A stretch of 64,000 nucleotides of DNA from Halobacteroides halobius DSM 5150 (GTDB lineage Bacteria; Bacillota; Halanaerobiia; Halobacteroidales; Halobacteroidaceae). Location of the stretch: contig NC_019978.1 in NCBI RefSeq assembly GCF_000328625.1, forward strand, positions 682,001 to 746,000. The letters are read 5' to 3'. This document shows, piece after piece, positions 44,599 to 53,673 of this stretch (position 1 is the stretch's first letter; every line of letters begins with the position of its first letter). Both the position numbers and the translations under genes were made by a program. Below the pieces are notes generated by a model, which saw only the letters and a list, made by a program, of their open reading frames with translations, was not told the DNA's origin and ran no database searches.

Positions 44599-46008
44599 TT
44601 AGCTAACTATAAATGAGGCAACCCCAAATAAAATGGCTGTTATTCCAGCAGCTGTAAGGGCAGGTATTAATTTATATCTGGTGTACTCAATAATTGGTAT
44701 ATTTAAGATAGTACAAAGTGTATTAGCATTATCACTTAAAGGAGAAGCAAAGGCACCAAAAGTACCACTAGAAAATACGGCACCAATAGTAAGTAAAATA
44801 TTTGTGCCTGAGTTATGGGCCAAAGTAACTCCTAGAGGCATTAATAAGCCCCAGGTTCCCCAAGATGAACCAATAAAATAGGAGATTAATGCTCCTAATA
44901 AGAAGATTACCGGAGCAACAAAATAAGTTGGGATCAAATCACCGATATTAGCTATAATGTATTTAGAAAATCCTAAATCTCCTGATACTTCAGTTAATCC
45001 CCAGATAAGTGTTAGAAGAATAATAACTGACATCAAATTATTACCTCCTTCAATAAAAGAAGTAATAATTTTTTTAAGAGAGAAATTTTGTAGTTTAAAA
45101 AAGATTATAGATAACAATAAAGCAATAACTAATCCTTGTAACATGGCACCTAAAACATCACTAGCAATAAAAGCCCCTAAAAAAGTAGGAGCTTTTTGGT
45201 ATCCATCCCACCAGGTTAAGAAAATAGTTAAAAATAAAGTAGTAATTAGTGGTAAGATAAGATTCCAAGGTTTAACTGGAGTTTCTTTTGTGTAAGCATG
45301 TTTACATTCTTGGAGACATTTCTCTTTGGGATCTTTATTTTGTTTTTCTGTTTTTTGTTTATTGTTATTTTCTTTAAAAAAGCTAAAATAAAGACCTACT
45401 AGAATTATTACAAAGGAGAAGAAATTAAAGGGAATACTCCTAATATAGATTGCATAAGGGTTTTGCTCTACTCCTATTTTTTGCAAAGGAAACTGGACAA
45501 CAGATACCATATAACCTACAAAGGCTGTAGCTATAGGTACTAAAGCAACTACAGGACTACTACTAGCCCCGATTGCAAAAGCAAGTCTTTTTGAAGATAA
45601 GTTTAACTCTTTTTGTAAAGATTTAATAATCGGAGCAACAGTTATAATTCGTAAGTTAGGAGCACTAAAAGTTCCTAAAATTGAAAGCCAAATAATTGCA
45701 AAGGCACTTTTCTTTGTTTTAATCTTGTTACTAATTAAATGGACAAAACCTTTAATGCCTCCCGTTAATTTAATTATATTGATTAAGCCTGCAAATAAAT
45801 AAAGAAAGATAATAACTCTGATATTATTACTTTTAGTAAGGTTATTAATACTATAGTATAATAATTTTTTAATGCCCCCTAAAGGAGTTGGTTCAATGAG
45901 ATAACTTCCAGTAAGTAACCCTAAAAATAAGCCAGGGATTACTTGTTTAGTTAAGATAGAAATAGGAATAACAATTAAAAAAGGTAATAAGGCTCTCCAG
46001 GATTCCAT
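44599..46008 (-). CDS. Na+/H+ antiporter NhaC family protein
   Basis: Polytopic membrane protein of 469 residues (about ten or eleven segments) with the family features VIPGLFLGLLTGSYLIEPTPLGG, GTFSAPNLRIITVAPIIKSL, FIGSSWGTWGLLMPLG and FASPLSDNANTLCTI. Likely exports Na+ for protons, useful in salt. A charged loop (KENNNKQKTEKQNKD) is in the middle. ATG at 46008 follows AAGGAGG. A Spo0E-like small gene lies 23 bases upstream on the same strand. Confidence 0.85.
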   Translation of the reverse strand: MESWRALLPFLIVIPISILTKQVIPGLFLGLLTGSYLIEPTPLGGIKKLLYYSINNLTKSNNIRVIIFLYLFAGLINIIKLTGGIKGFVHLISNKIKTKKSAFAIIWLSILGTFSAPNLRIITVAPIIKSLQKELNLSSKRLAFAIGASSSPVVALVPIATAFVGYMVSVVQFPLQKIGVEQNPYAIYIRSIPFNFFSFVIILVGLYFSFFKENNNKQKTEKQNKDPKEKCLQECKHAYTKETPVKPWNLILPLITTLFLTIFLTWWDGYQKAPTFLGAFIASDVLGAMLQGLVIALLLSIIFFKLQNFSLKKIITSFIEGGNNLMSVIILLTLIWGLTEVSGDLGFSKYIIANIGDLIPTYFVAPVIFLLGALISYFIGSSWGTWGLLMPLGVTLAHNSGTNILLTIGAVFSSGTFGAFASPLSDNANTLCTILNIPIIEYTRYKLIPALTAAGITAILFGVASFIVS

Positions 46009-46031
46009 ATCATTAAATCCTCCTTAAAGGT

Positions 46032-46196
46032 CTAAGTATTTCTTAATAGTTTATTGATTAATTCATCTAACTTTTGACTTAAATTGATTACTTCATCTCT
46101 AGAGAAATCATCTTTTGTTTTTACTGTTTGGTTTAATTTTTTCTTTACTTTTTTTATTTGCTCTTTTATCTGTTCTGGATTATCTTTTATATTCAT
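46032..46196 (-). CDS. Spo0E-like aspartyl-phosphate phosphatase
   Basis: A 54-residue protein, MNIKDNPEQIKEQIKKVKKK at the N-terminus and the family signature VINLSQKLDELINKLL (SQxLDxLI) near the C-terminus. Spo0E-type proteins are small helical hairpins that remove phosphate from Spo0A~P and delay sporulation. ATG at 46196 follows AGGAGGTTATATT. The gene is small and easily missed; it is close upstream of nhaC. Confidence 0.82.
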   Translation of the reverse strand: MNIKDNPEQIKEQIKKVKKKLNQTVKTKDDFSRDEVINLSQKLDELINKLLRNT

Positions 46197-46254
46197 AATA
46201 TAACCTCCTAGTTTATATTATGGATTAAGTTTCTTTATTTTATGTAGAAAATAT

Positions 46255-46283
46255 TTGTATTTTTATACTTTGTTTTGTATAAT
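46255..46283 (+). promoter_or_regulatory. Promoter of argCJBD, with shared arginine-promoter motif
   Basis: TTGTAT (46255-46260), 17-bp spacer, TATAAT (46278-46283). TGTATAATTATAAA at 46276-46289 recurs exactly over the carA -10 and resembles an ARG box (TGAATWWWWATTCA). Confidence 0.8.
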
Positions 46284-46315
46284 TATAAAAAAGTTATCGT
46301 TTAAGGAGGCAACTT

Positions 46316-47344
46316 ATGAAAGTAAGTGTAATTGGTGCTACTGGATATACAGGTGTTGAGTTAGTTAGATTATTAAATGAACATCCTAATATAGAACTTA
46401 GTCTTTTAACTTCAAATAGTTTTGCAGAAAATAAAATAGATGAGATTTACCCTCATCTAAAAGAAGAAGTAGAGATTATATGTCACAAGCTAGATATTGA
46501 GCAGATAGTTACCAATTCCGAGGTAGTATTTACTGCTTTACCGCATGGAGTATCGATGGATATAGTTCCTAAGTTAGTCAATAGAGGAGTTAAAGTGATT
46601 GATTTAAGTGGTGATTATCGCTATCAGACTTTAGCTACTTATGAAGAATATTATCAAAAGCATGCTAGTCCTCAATTATTAAGCCAAGGAGTTTATGGCT
46701 TACCAGAATTAAATCGAAAAAAGATAAAAGATAGTAATTTAGTAGCTAATCCTGGTTGTTATCCAACGGTTTCTTTGTTGGCCCTTGCTCCTTTATTAAA
46801 GACTGGTTTAATTGATCCTCAAAGTATTATTATTGATGCTAAGTCAGGTGCAACTGGTGCAGGAAGGAAATTGTCTTTAGGAACGCATTTTTGTGAAGTA
46901 AATAATAATTTTAAAGCTTATAAAGTAGGACAACATCGTCATCGTTCGGAGATAGAAGAGAAGTTATCTATCTGGTCTAAGCAAGAGGTGAAATTAAACT
47001 TTACTCCTCATTTATTACCAGTTAAACGTGGTATTTTAGCTACTATTTATGCTGATTTAACAGATGATATAGCTGAATTAGAATTATTTAAGCAATATCA
47101 AAATCACTATCAAGAAGAATTATTTGTAAGGGTTAGAGAAGATAATATGCCTGAACTTAAGTATGTAGCTGGTTCTAACTATTGTGATATTTCTCTAAAG
47201 GTGACTGATGGAAATAAAGTAATTATTGTAGCTACTATTGATAATTTAATTAAAGGGTCAGCAGGACAGGCGGTACAGAATTTAAATTTATTGGCTGGTT
47301 GGGAAGAAGATTTAGGTTTAAAAAAGGTAGGACTTTATTTATAG
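46316..47344 (+). CDS. argC: N-acetyl-gamma-glutamyl-phosphate reductase
   Basis: NADPH-dependent step of arginine synthesis giving N-acetylglutamate semialdehyde. It is 342 residues with GATGYTGVELVRLL, the catalytic Cys in NPGCYPT and late His region HLLPVKRGI. ATG at 46316 follows AAGGAGG. First gene of an argC-argJ-argB-argD operon. Confidence 0.96.
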   Translation: MKVSVIGATGYTGVELVRLLNEHPNIELSLLTSNSFAENKIDEIYPHLKEEVEIICHKLDIEQIVTNSEVVFTALPHGVSMDIVPKLVNRGVKVIDLSGDYRYQTLATYEEYYQKHASPQLLSQGVYGLPELNRKKIKDSNLVANPGCYPTVSLLALAPLLKTGLIDPQSIIIDAKSGATGAGRKLSLGTHFCEVNNNFKAYKVGQHRHRSEIEEKLSIWSKQEVKLNFTPHLLPVKRGILATIYADLTDDIAELELFKQYQNHYQEELFVRVREDNMPELKYVAGSNYCDISLKVTDGNKVIIVATIDNLIKGSAGQAVQNLNLLAGWEEDLGLKKVGLYL

Positions 47345-47368
47345 AAGTAGTAGAAAGGAGAGATAAAT

Positions 47369-48553
47369 ATGAAAGAGATTTCAGGAGGAATTACTAGCCC
47401 GCAGGGTTTTTTAGCTGCAGGAGTAAGAGCAGGAATTAAGGAGACAGGTAAAGATATAGCATTAATTTATAGTGAGACTATAGCTCAAGTAGCAGCTGTA
47501 TTTACTACTAATCAAGCAGCAGCTGCACCAGTTAAATTGAGCAAACAAAACTGTCAGGATGGTTTGGCCCAAGCAATTATAATTAATAGTGGTAATGCTA
47601 ATGCTTGTACAGGTCAACAAGGTGGAGAAGATGCTAAAAAAATGATTGATTTAACCGCTAATGAGCTTAATATAGCTTCAGAAAAGGTCTTAGTTTCATC
47701 TACAGGAATTATTGGTAAGAAGTTACCAATGGGTAAACTAACTGCAGGGATTAAACAGGCTTGTTCTAGTTTGGATGTTAATAATCAAGCAGCTGAAGCA
47801 ATTATGACGACTGATACTTATGCTAAAGCATTAGCTGTAGAATTTGAAGTTGCAGGAGAGAAGATTAAATTAGGTGGAATTGCTAAGGGTTCAGGGATGA
47901 TTGAGCCTAATATGGCAACGATGTTATCTTTTATTACTACTGATTTAGCTATTAAACAGGAGTTATTAGATGCTGCATTAGAAGAAGCTGTAAATAATTC
48001 TTTTAATCAAATTACGGTTGATGGAGACCAGAGTACAAATGATACAGTAGCTATTTTAGCTAATGGGCAAGCTAAGAATAAAATAGTGAGTAAAGAAGAT
48101 GATGGATATAATAAATTTTATCAAGCATTAGAATATATCTGTCAAGAATTGGCCCAACAAATTGTTAAAGATGGAGAAGGTGCTACTAAATTTGTTGAAG
48201 TCAATGTAAAGGGGGCTTTAAATAAAAAAGATGCTGATGAAATAGGGAAGAAGATTGCTAATTCTAATCTAGTTAAGACTGCTTTATTTGGAGAAGATCC
48301 TAATTGGGGTAGAATAGTAGCAGCATTAGGTTCTACAGGTATAAAAGTTGAGTTAGATAAATTAGAGGTTGAAATTAATGGGCAGTCTATTTTTGGCCCG
48401 CAAGAGCAAAAATATGAAACTGCCAATAATCTGTTAGAAGCAAAGGAAGTGGATATAACTATAAAATTGAATTTAGGAGAATATGAGACTCAGGTTTGGA
48501 CTTGTGATTTAAGTTATGAGTATATTGAGATTAATGCTGAATATCATACGTAA
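47369..48553 (+). CDS. argJ: Glutamate N-acetyltransferase / amino-acid acetyltransferase (bifunctional ArgJ)
   Basis: Recycles the acetyl group from acetylornithine to glutamate. It is 394 residues with the self-cleavage region KGSGMIEPNMATMLSF (Thr as new N-terminus), SGNANACTG and EDPNWGRIVAALG. Presence of ArgJ implies the cyclic acetyl pathway; no argA or argE is in the window. It follows argC by 24 bases. Confidence 0.96.
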   Translation: MKEISGGITSPQGFLAAGVRAGIKETGKDIALIYSETIAQVAAVFTTNQAAAAPVKLSKQNCQDGLAQAIIINSGNANACTGQQGGEDAKKMIDLTANELNIASEKVLVSSTGIIGKKLPMGKLTAGIKQACSSLDVNNQAAEAIMTTDTYAKALAVEFEVAGEKIKLGGIAKGSGMIEPNMATMLSFITTDLAIKQELLDAALEEAVNNSFNQITVDGDQSTNDTVAILANGQAKNKIVSKEDDGYNKFYQALEYICQELAQQIVKDGEGATKFVEVNVKGALNKKDADEIGKKIANSNLVKTALFGEDPNWGRIVAALGSTGIKVELDKLEVEINGQSIFGPQEQKYETANNLLEAKEVDITIKLNLGEYETQVWTCDLSYEYIEINAEYHT

Positions 48554-48599
48554 TTGATATAAAGTTGCATAATTAAAATTAAATAAAGGTGGTGCTAAG

Positions 48600-49463
48600 A
48601 TGCAAGAATTAATTAAAAAGGCTGATACTTTAATTGAAGCTTTACCTTATATGAAAGAATTTTATAATCAAACAGTAGTAATTAAATATGGTGGTAATGC
48701 TATGGTAAATCCAGAAATTATGGCTTCTGTATTAGAAGATATCACTTTATTAAAGTATGTAGGAGTTAATCCAGTTTTAGTTCATGGTGGTGGCCCTGCA
48801 ATTAGCCAAAATTTAGATCAATTAGGGATTAAGACAAAGTTTCATCGTGGTTTAAGAGTAACCACAAAAGAAATTATGGAGGTTGTAGAGCAAACTTTAG
48901 TAGGAAAGGTTAATAGTCAAATAGTATCATTAGCTAATCAAGCTGGGGTTGATGCAGTTGGATTATCAGGGGTAGATAGCAATTTAATCCAAGCTAAGAA
49001 ACACCACTTAGCAAAGCAATTTGATTTAGGGTATGTAGGAGATGTTAAAAGGATTAATCCTCAATTATTAAAAACAGTGATTGAGAATGATTATTTGCCT
49101 ATTATAGCTCCTATTGGAGTGGGTAAGCATGGTGCCAGTTATAATATTAATTCAGACTCAGTAGCTGGAGAAATAGCTGCTGCCTTAGAAGCAGAAAAAC
49201 TAATTTTATTAACTAATGTAGAAGGAATTTTATCTGACCCTGAAGATGAAGATTCACTTATTTCTCGACTTAAGACTAGTGAAGTTGAAGAAATGATTGC
49301 CCAAGACCAAATTGTAGGAGGGATGATTCCTAAAGTTAAATCTTGTGTAAATGCTTTGCAAAAAGGAGTTAATCGAACTCATATTTTAGATGGAAGGGTA
49401 GATCATGCTTTATTATTAGAGATCTTTACTGATCATGGTATTGGTTCAATGATAACAAAATAA
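48600..49463 (+). CDS. argB: Acetylglutamate kinase
   Basis: Phosphorylates N-acetylglutamate. It is 287 residues with VVIKYGGNAMVN, LVHGGGPAIS, the middle GLSGVDSNLIQAKK and GGMIPKVKSCVNAL. No N-terminal arginine-sensing extension is evident beyond the usual short helix (QELIKKADTLIEALPYMKEF), which in arginine-sensitive relatives takes part in inhibition. ATG at 48600 follows AAAGGTGGTGCTAAG. Confidence 0.96.
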   Translation: MQELIKKADTLIEALPYMKEFYNQTVVIKYGGNAMVNPEIMASVLEDITLLKYVGVNPVLVHGGGPAISQNLDQLGIKTKFHRGLRVTTKEIMEVVEQTLVGKVNSQIVSLANQAGVDAVGLSGVDSNLIQAKKHHLAKQFDLGYVGDVKRINPQLLKTVIENDYLPIIAPIGVGKHGASYNINSDSVAGEIAAALEAEKLILLTNVEGILSDPEDEDSLISRLKTSEVEEMIAQDQIVGGMIPKVKSCVNALQKGVNRTHILDGRVDHALLLEIFTDHGIGSMITK

Positions 49464-49488
49464 TTAACAAATGTAAGGAGTGTTGAGT

Positions 49489-50682
49489 ATGAAAAAGAAA
49501 GAAGTTATGCAAGCTGATAAGAAGTATCATATGAATGTATATGGTGATCGTATTCCTGTAGTAGCTAAGAAGGGCCAAGGAGTTTACTTATATGATAAGG
49601 ATGGAACAGAATATTTAGATTTTACTGCTGGGATCGCAGTCAATGCTTTAGGCTATAATCATCCTCAGGTAACAAAAGCTATTCAAAAGCAAGCAGAAAA
49701 TATACTACATGCATCAAACTTATATTATTTTGAGATTCAAAGTAAGTTATCCAAATTACTAGTTGAGAATTCATGTGCTAATAAAGTGTTTTTTGCTAAT
49801 AGTGGGGCAGAAGCTAATGAAGGAGCAATAAAATTAGCTAGAAAATACTTTACAAAACAAAGTAAGGATAAGTATAAAATAATAGCTACTAAAGATTCTT
49901 TTCATGGTCGAACTTTAGCTACTTTAGCAGCTACTGGACAAGAAAAATACCAAAAGCCATTTACTCCTTTGCCCCAAGGTTTTGATTTTGCTCCGTATAA
50001 TGATTTGGAAGCTGTTAAAGACCTGATTGATGAAAAAACAGCAGCAATAATAGTAGAGCCGATTCAGGGTGAAGGGGGAGTTAATCCTGCTACTAAAGAG
50101 TATCTTCAGGGATTAAGAGAGTTATGTGACCAAAAAGAAATTTTGCTAATCTTTGATGAAGTGCAAACAGGAGTAGGTCGGACAGGTAGTTTATTTGCTT
50201 ATCAGGAATATGGAGTCAAGCCAGACATATTTACTTTAGCTAAGGCGTTGGGTAATGGAATGCCGATCAGTTCTATATTAGCTTGTGGAGATGTAGCAGA
50301 AGCTTTTGAACCTGGTGATCACGCTTCTACCTTTGGAGGTAATCCATTAGCCTGTCGAGCAGCTTATGCTACTTTAAAAATAATCTTAGAAGAGAATATT
50401 ATAGACCAAGTAAAAGAAGTAGCAAATTATTTCCAGACAGAATTAGCAAAGTTAGAGGATAAATATGCAATAATTAAAGATGTTAGAGGAAAAGGCTTAA
50501 TGATAGGTGTTGAATTAAGAGTTTCGGTTAAACAAATTATAAAGCAGGTTAGAGAAGAAAATATACTAATTTTAAATGCAGGGGAAAATGTCTTAAGATT
50601 CTTACCACCATTAATTATTAACAAAGATCATGTAACTAAGCTAATAGAAACACTAGATCAAATATTATCTGAATTAGATTAA
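49489..50682 (+). CDS. argD: Acetylornithine aminotransferase
   Basis: PLP-dependent aminotransferase of 397 residues that makes N-acetylornithine; it may also serve diaminopimelate synthesis. Motifs: FANSGAEANEGAIKLAR, FDEVQTGVGRTGS and the PLP-Lys in TLAKALGNGMPIS. ATG at 49489 follows AAGGAGTGTTGAGT; an in-frame TTG at 49480 is too close. It ends the arg operon. Confidence 0.95.
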   Translation: MKKKEVMQADKKYHMNVYGDRIPVVAKKGQGVYLYDKDGTEYLDFTAGIAVNALGYNHPQVTKAIQKQAENILHASNLYYFEIQSKLSKLLVENSCANKVFFANSGAEANEGAIKLARKYFTKQSKDKYKIIATKDSFHGRTLATLAATGQEKYQKPFTPLPQGFDFAPYNDLEAVKDLIDEKTAAIIVEPIQGEGGVNPATKEYLQGLRELCDQKEILLIFDEVQTGVGRTGSLFAYQEYGVKPDIFTLAKALGNGMPISSILACGDVAEAFEPGDHASTFGGNPLACRAAYATLKIILEENIIDQVKEVANYFQTELAKLEDKYAIIKDVRGKGLMIGVELRVSVKQIIKQVREENILILNAGENVLRFLPPLIINKDHVTKLIETLDQILSELD

Positions 50683-50814
50683 TTTTTAATTTAAAGGAAA
50701 TTAGCCAAGATAGTCTTGCTCTTAAACTAGGGTGGGATGAATTGGCTATTTTAATTTTTGAACTAAATTTAATATTTGTATATCTTAATAATTAAATATA
50801 ATAGTGATTTTAAC

Positions 50815-50843
50815 TTTAAAATCTAATTATAAAGTGGTATAAT
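50815..50843 (+). promoter_or_regulatory. Promoter of the PfkB-like/CBS/antiporter operon
   Basis: TATAAT (50838-50843) preceded by TGG (extended -10); weak -35 TTTAAA at 50815-50820. Confidence 0.55.
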
Positions 50844-50879
50844 AAGTGCAACAATAACTATAAGATAGGGAGGGGTAAA

Positions 50880-51827
50880 ATGATTACAACAGTAACTTTA
50901 AACCCTGCTATTGACAGGGAGTATTTTGTACCGGAGAATAAACCAAAAGAGCATCAGTATATTTATACTGATAAAGATATTAATGTTACTCCAGGTGGTA
51001 AAGGGGTTTTAAGTAGTATTAATCTGAAACACCTTGGTCACTCTGATGTGCAAAATATTGGTTTTGTAGGAGGAAGACAAGGTCTTTTCTTTGAGAAGAT
51101 GATTCAAGAACATAAAATTACAACTAATTATGTTTATACGAAAAATGAGATTAGAAATAATATTTTTGTGATTGGAAAAGATCCTGTTACTTACACTCAT
51201 TATAATGATTACACTTATCGAGTTGAACCACGTGAGGTTGAAGAATTAATTAAGCGTTTTAAAAGGGGAATTACTGATAGCGATTTTATTATGATTTCAG
51301 GTTCAATCCCTGAAGGAGTGAATTTTAGTATCTATCAACGATTAATTGAAATTTGTCATGATTTAGATAAAGAAGTTTATCTGCATGCTAGTGGAGAAGC
51401 TTTAAATCGTGCTTTAGAAGCAAAACCTAAAGTGGTTGTACCTTATTTTAAGCATACTAATAAAATATTAGATAAGCCAGTCTCTGATTTTGAAGACTAT
51501 ATTTGGGCTGGTAAAAAATTATTAGAAGGAGGGGCGCAGTATGTAATGTTGCCTTATCATTGTGATCGGTTATTATTTGATGATACAGGCGTGTACTCTT
51601 TATCACCTAAAAATTTCTGTTTAAGAAACTGGTTAGGGGCAGGAGAAGCATATAATGCTGCTTTTTTTGATTATGTAAATCAACATGGATTTGATTTTAT
51701 TGAAGCTAATAAGTATGCTGGGGCAGCAGCCTTAGATATAGCTGAAAGAAAAAGTGTTTTTCTTGAGAATAAAGAAGAAATTGAAGAACATTTAGATCAA
51801 ATTGAAGTTGAGAAATTGGAGGTGTAA
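50880..51827 (+). CDS. PfkB family carbohydrate kinase-like protein with GAGE motif
   Basis: Ribokinase/PfkB fold protein of 315 residues, closest in outline to 1-phosphofructokinase/tagatose-6-phosphate kinases: TTVTLNPAIDREYFVPE at the N-terminus and PGGKGVLSSINLKHLG. The catalytic signature, normally GAGD, reads LGAGEAYNAAFF, so the base is Glu 256, and GGKG is followed by VLSS in place of INVS. Activity is therefore doubtful. It is five bases before a CBS-domain gene and two antiporter genes, not sugar genes, which points to a sensor role (inference). Confidence 0.75.
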   Translation: MITTVTLNPAIDREYFVPENKPKEHQYIYTDKDINVTPGGKGVLSSINLKHLGHSDVQNIGFVGGRQGLFFEKMIQEHKITTNYVYTKNEIRNNIFVIGKDPVTYTHYNDYTYRVEPREVEELIKRFKRGITDSDFIMISGSIPEGVNFSIYQRLIEICHDLDKEVYLHASGEALNRALEAKPKVVVPYFKHTNKILDKPVSDFEDYIWAGKKLLEGGAQYVMLPYHCDRLLFDDTGVYSLSPKNFCLRNWLGAGEAYNAAFFDYVNQHGFDFIEANKYAGAAALDIAERKSVFLENKEEIEEHLDQIEVEKLEV

Positions 51828-51831
51828 GTTA

Positions 51832-52290
51832 ATGAGTATAGTTAAGAAGTATATGATGCGAACTCTAAATTCAGTTTGTGCTAGTGATAAGTTAGAAGAT
51901 GTAATTGAAGTGATGCATAGAACTGAAATGTCTGTTTTGCCTGTGGTTAGTTATGAAAATGAATTTTTGGGTACAATTTATGGGAAAAATATCCTAAGAA
52001 ATATTATTCCAGAAGAATATGGATTTTTAGAGAGTCATCGCTTATTATATGAAGTCAATCAGGCAGCAGAAAACCTTGATGAAATTAAGGATAAAAAGGT
52101 AAAAGAATATATGTCAACAAATACAGTGCCAATTAAGGAAATGTCTAAGATGGATAATTTAGCTGATATTATGCTCCATAATGATGAGTCCTATTTATTT
52201 GTAATCAATGAAGATAATAAACTAAGAGGTTATATTTCTCGGGCTGATTTGCTTTGTTATTTATTAGATGTAGGAGAGGATAGAAGATGA
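51832..52290 (+). CDS. CBS-domain pair protein
   Basis: A 152-residue protein made of two CBS domains (about 1-60, MMRTLNSVCASDKLEDVIEVMHRTEMSVLPVV; and about 88-148, KVKEYMSTNTVPIKEMSKMDNLAD). CBS pairs commonly bind adenosine nucleotides and regulate transporters or enzymes. ATG at 51832 follows GGAGGTGTAAGTTA. Its TGA overlaps the antiporter ATG (ATGA), so they are translationally coupled, which favours a direct regulatory link. Confidence 0.85.
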   Translation: MSIVKKYMMRTLNSVCASDKLEDVIEVMHRTEMSVLPVVSYENEFLGTIYGKNILRNIIPEEYGFLESHRLLYEVNQAAENLDEIKDKKVKEYMSTNTVPIKEMSKMDNLADIMLHNDESYLFVINEDNKLRGYISRADLLCYLLDVGEDRR

Positions 52291-53591
52291 ATTTAGAAGC
52301 AGTAAATACACTACAAGAATTACAACACTGGTTATTAACTAATCAATTAAGTAGTAAATCATTATATATAATTGGATTTTTTGCTGTCTCTGCTTTACTG
52401 ATTGTATTAGCAACTAAAAAATTAAAAGTACCGATTGTTGTGGGATATGTTTTTGTGGGGATACTTTTTAGTGGTAGTGTGGTTAAGTATTTTCCGTTTT
52501 TATCAAATCTTCAGACAGAATGGTATACGTTAATAATAGAGAATTTCTCTTATGTGGCTGATGTAGCTTTAGCATTTATTGCTTTTACTATAGGTAGTGA
52601 ATTATCAATTAAAATTTTAAAGAGTTTAGGTAAGAAGATTTTATTTATTGTTCTGTTAGAGTCTTTTGGAGCTTTTACATTAGTAACTTTAGGTTTATTG
52701 GCTTTAGGAAAACCATTTTATTTGGCTTTAATTTTAGGAGCTATTGCATCTGCTACTGCACCTGCTGCTACAGTAATGGTGTTACAAGAGTATAATGCTG
52801 AAGGTAGCTTAACTTCTACTTTATTAGCGGTAGTAGGAATTGATGATGCGGTGGCGTTGACTATTTTTAGTTTTGCTGAACCTATTTCTTTAATCCGAGC
52901 TCAAGGAACAGGAAGCCTATCATTTACTAATGCTTTTTTACATCCTTTGTTGGAGGTGGTAGGCTCGATTGTCTGTGGTTTAGCAATCGGTTATCTTTCT
53001 GTTAAGTTAATGGTTAATTTTGAAGATAAGACGAAAAAAGTATTGACTTTAACAGCTACAGTATTAGGAGCTTCTTCTCTTGCAGTTTTATTTGAATTAT
53101 CTCCTTTAATTATTAATATGGCAGTAGGATTTGCATACCGTAACTTTGTTAAAAAGAATTTGGGAATTGCAGAAGATTTAGAGACTTTAACTATTCCTAT
53201 TTATGCTTTCTTTTTTATGTTAGCAGGAACTAAGATTAGAATCACTGCTGTTACTTCAACAACCTTTTTAATTACCTCTTTAGTTTATACACTAACAAGG
53301 GCTACTGGGAAGATAGGTGGTGCTTCTTTGGGAGCTCGATTAGGTCAAGCTGAAGAAAAGGTAAAAAAATATATAGGATTAGGTTTATTATCTCAAATTG
53401 GAGTTGCTGTTGCTTTAGCTTATACAGTACAACGAGATTTTGCTGCAATGCCTAAAGTAGGTCTATTAGTCTTTAATATCTTGTTATTTACAACTGCAAT
53501 CACAGAAGTGGTTGGCCCGTTAGCTGTTAAGTATGCTATTACTAAAGCTGGAGAAGCTAAAAGTGGTGAACTCAGTAGAGATAGAGGATAA
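52287..53591 (+). CDS. CPA-type cation/proton antiporter, first paralogue
   Basis: Polytopic Na+/H+ exchanger-domain protein of 434 residues (about 12 segments). It has an N-terminal cytoplasmic helix, VPIVVGYVFVGILF, SATAPAATVMVLQEYNAEG, and the double-Asp signature VVGIDDAVALTIF that marks the ion site. Highly similar to the next gene along its whole length. Cation (Na+ or K+) cannot be told. Start ATG overlaps the CBS stop. Confidence 0.87.
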   Translation: MNLEAVNTLQELQHWLLTNQLSSKSLYIIGFFAVSALLIVLATKKLKVPIVVGYVFVGILFSGSVVKYFPFLSNLQTEWYTLIIENFSYVADVALAFIAFTIGSELSIKILKSLGKKILFIVLLESFGAFTLVTLGLLALGKPFYLALILGAIASATAPAATVMVLQEYNAEGSLTSTLLAVVGIDDAVALTIFSFAEPISLIRAQGTGSLSFTNAFLHPLLEVVGSIVCGLAIGYLSVKLMVNFEDKTKKVLTLTATVLGASSLAVLFELSPLIINMAVGFAYRNFVKKNLGIAEDLETLTIPIYAFFFMLAGTKIRITAVTSTTFLITSLVYTLTRATGKIGGASLGARLGQAEEKVKKYIGLGLLSQIGVAVALAYTVQRDFAAMPKVGLLVFNILLFTTAITEVVGPLAVKYAITKAGEAKSGELSRDRG

Positions 53592-53673
53592 ATAAGTTTA
53601 TAACTTTGTCCCGCTTTAGAAAGAGCATAATTAGTAGTTAGCGATTTAGAACTTTAAAGGTGGTTAGATAAAG

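Noticed and set aside
50700-50755. AGGGTGGGATGAA after argD resembles the T-box core AGGGTGG.
   Set aside because: The rest of the T-box bulge (ACCGCG) and a specifier stem are absent, and no tRNA-dependent gene follows.
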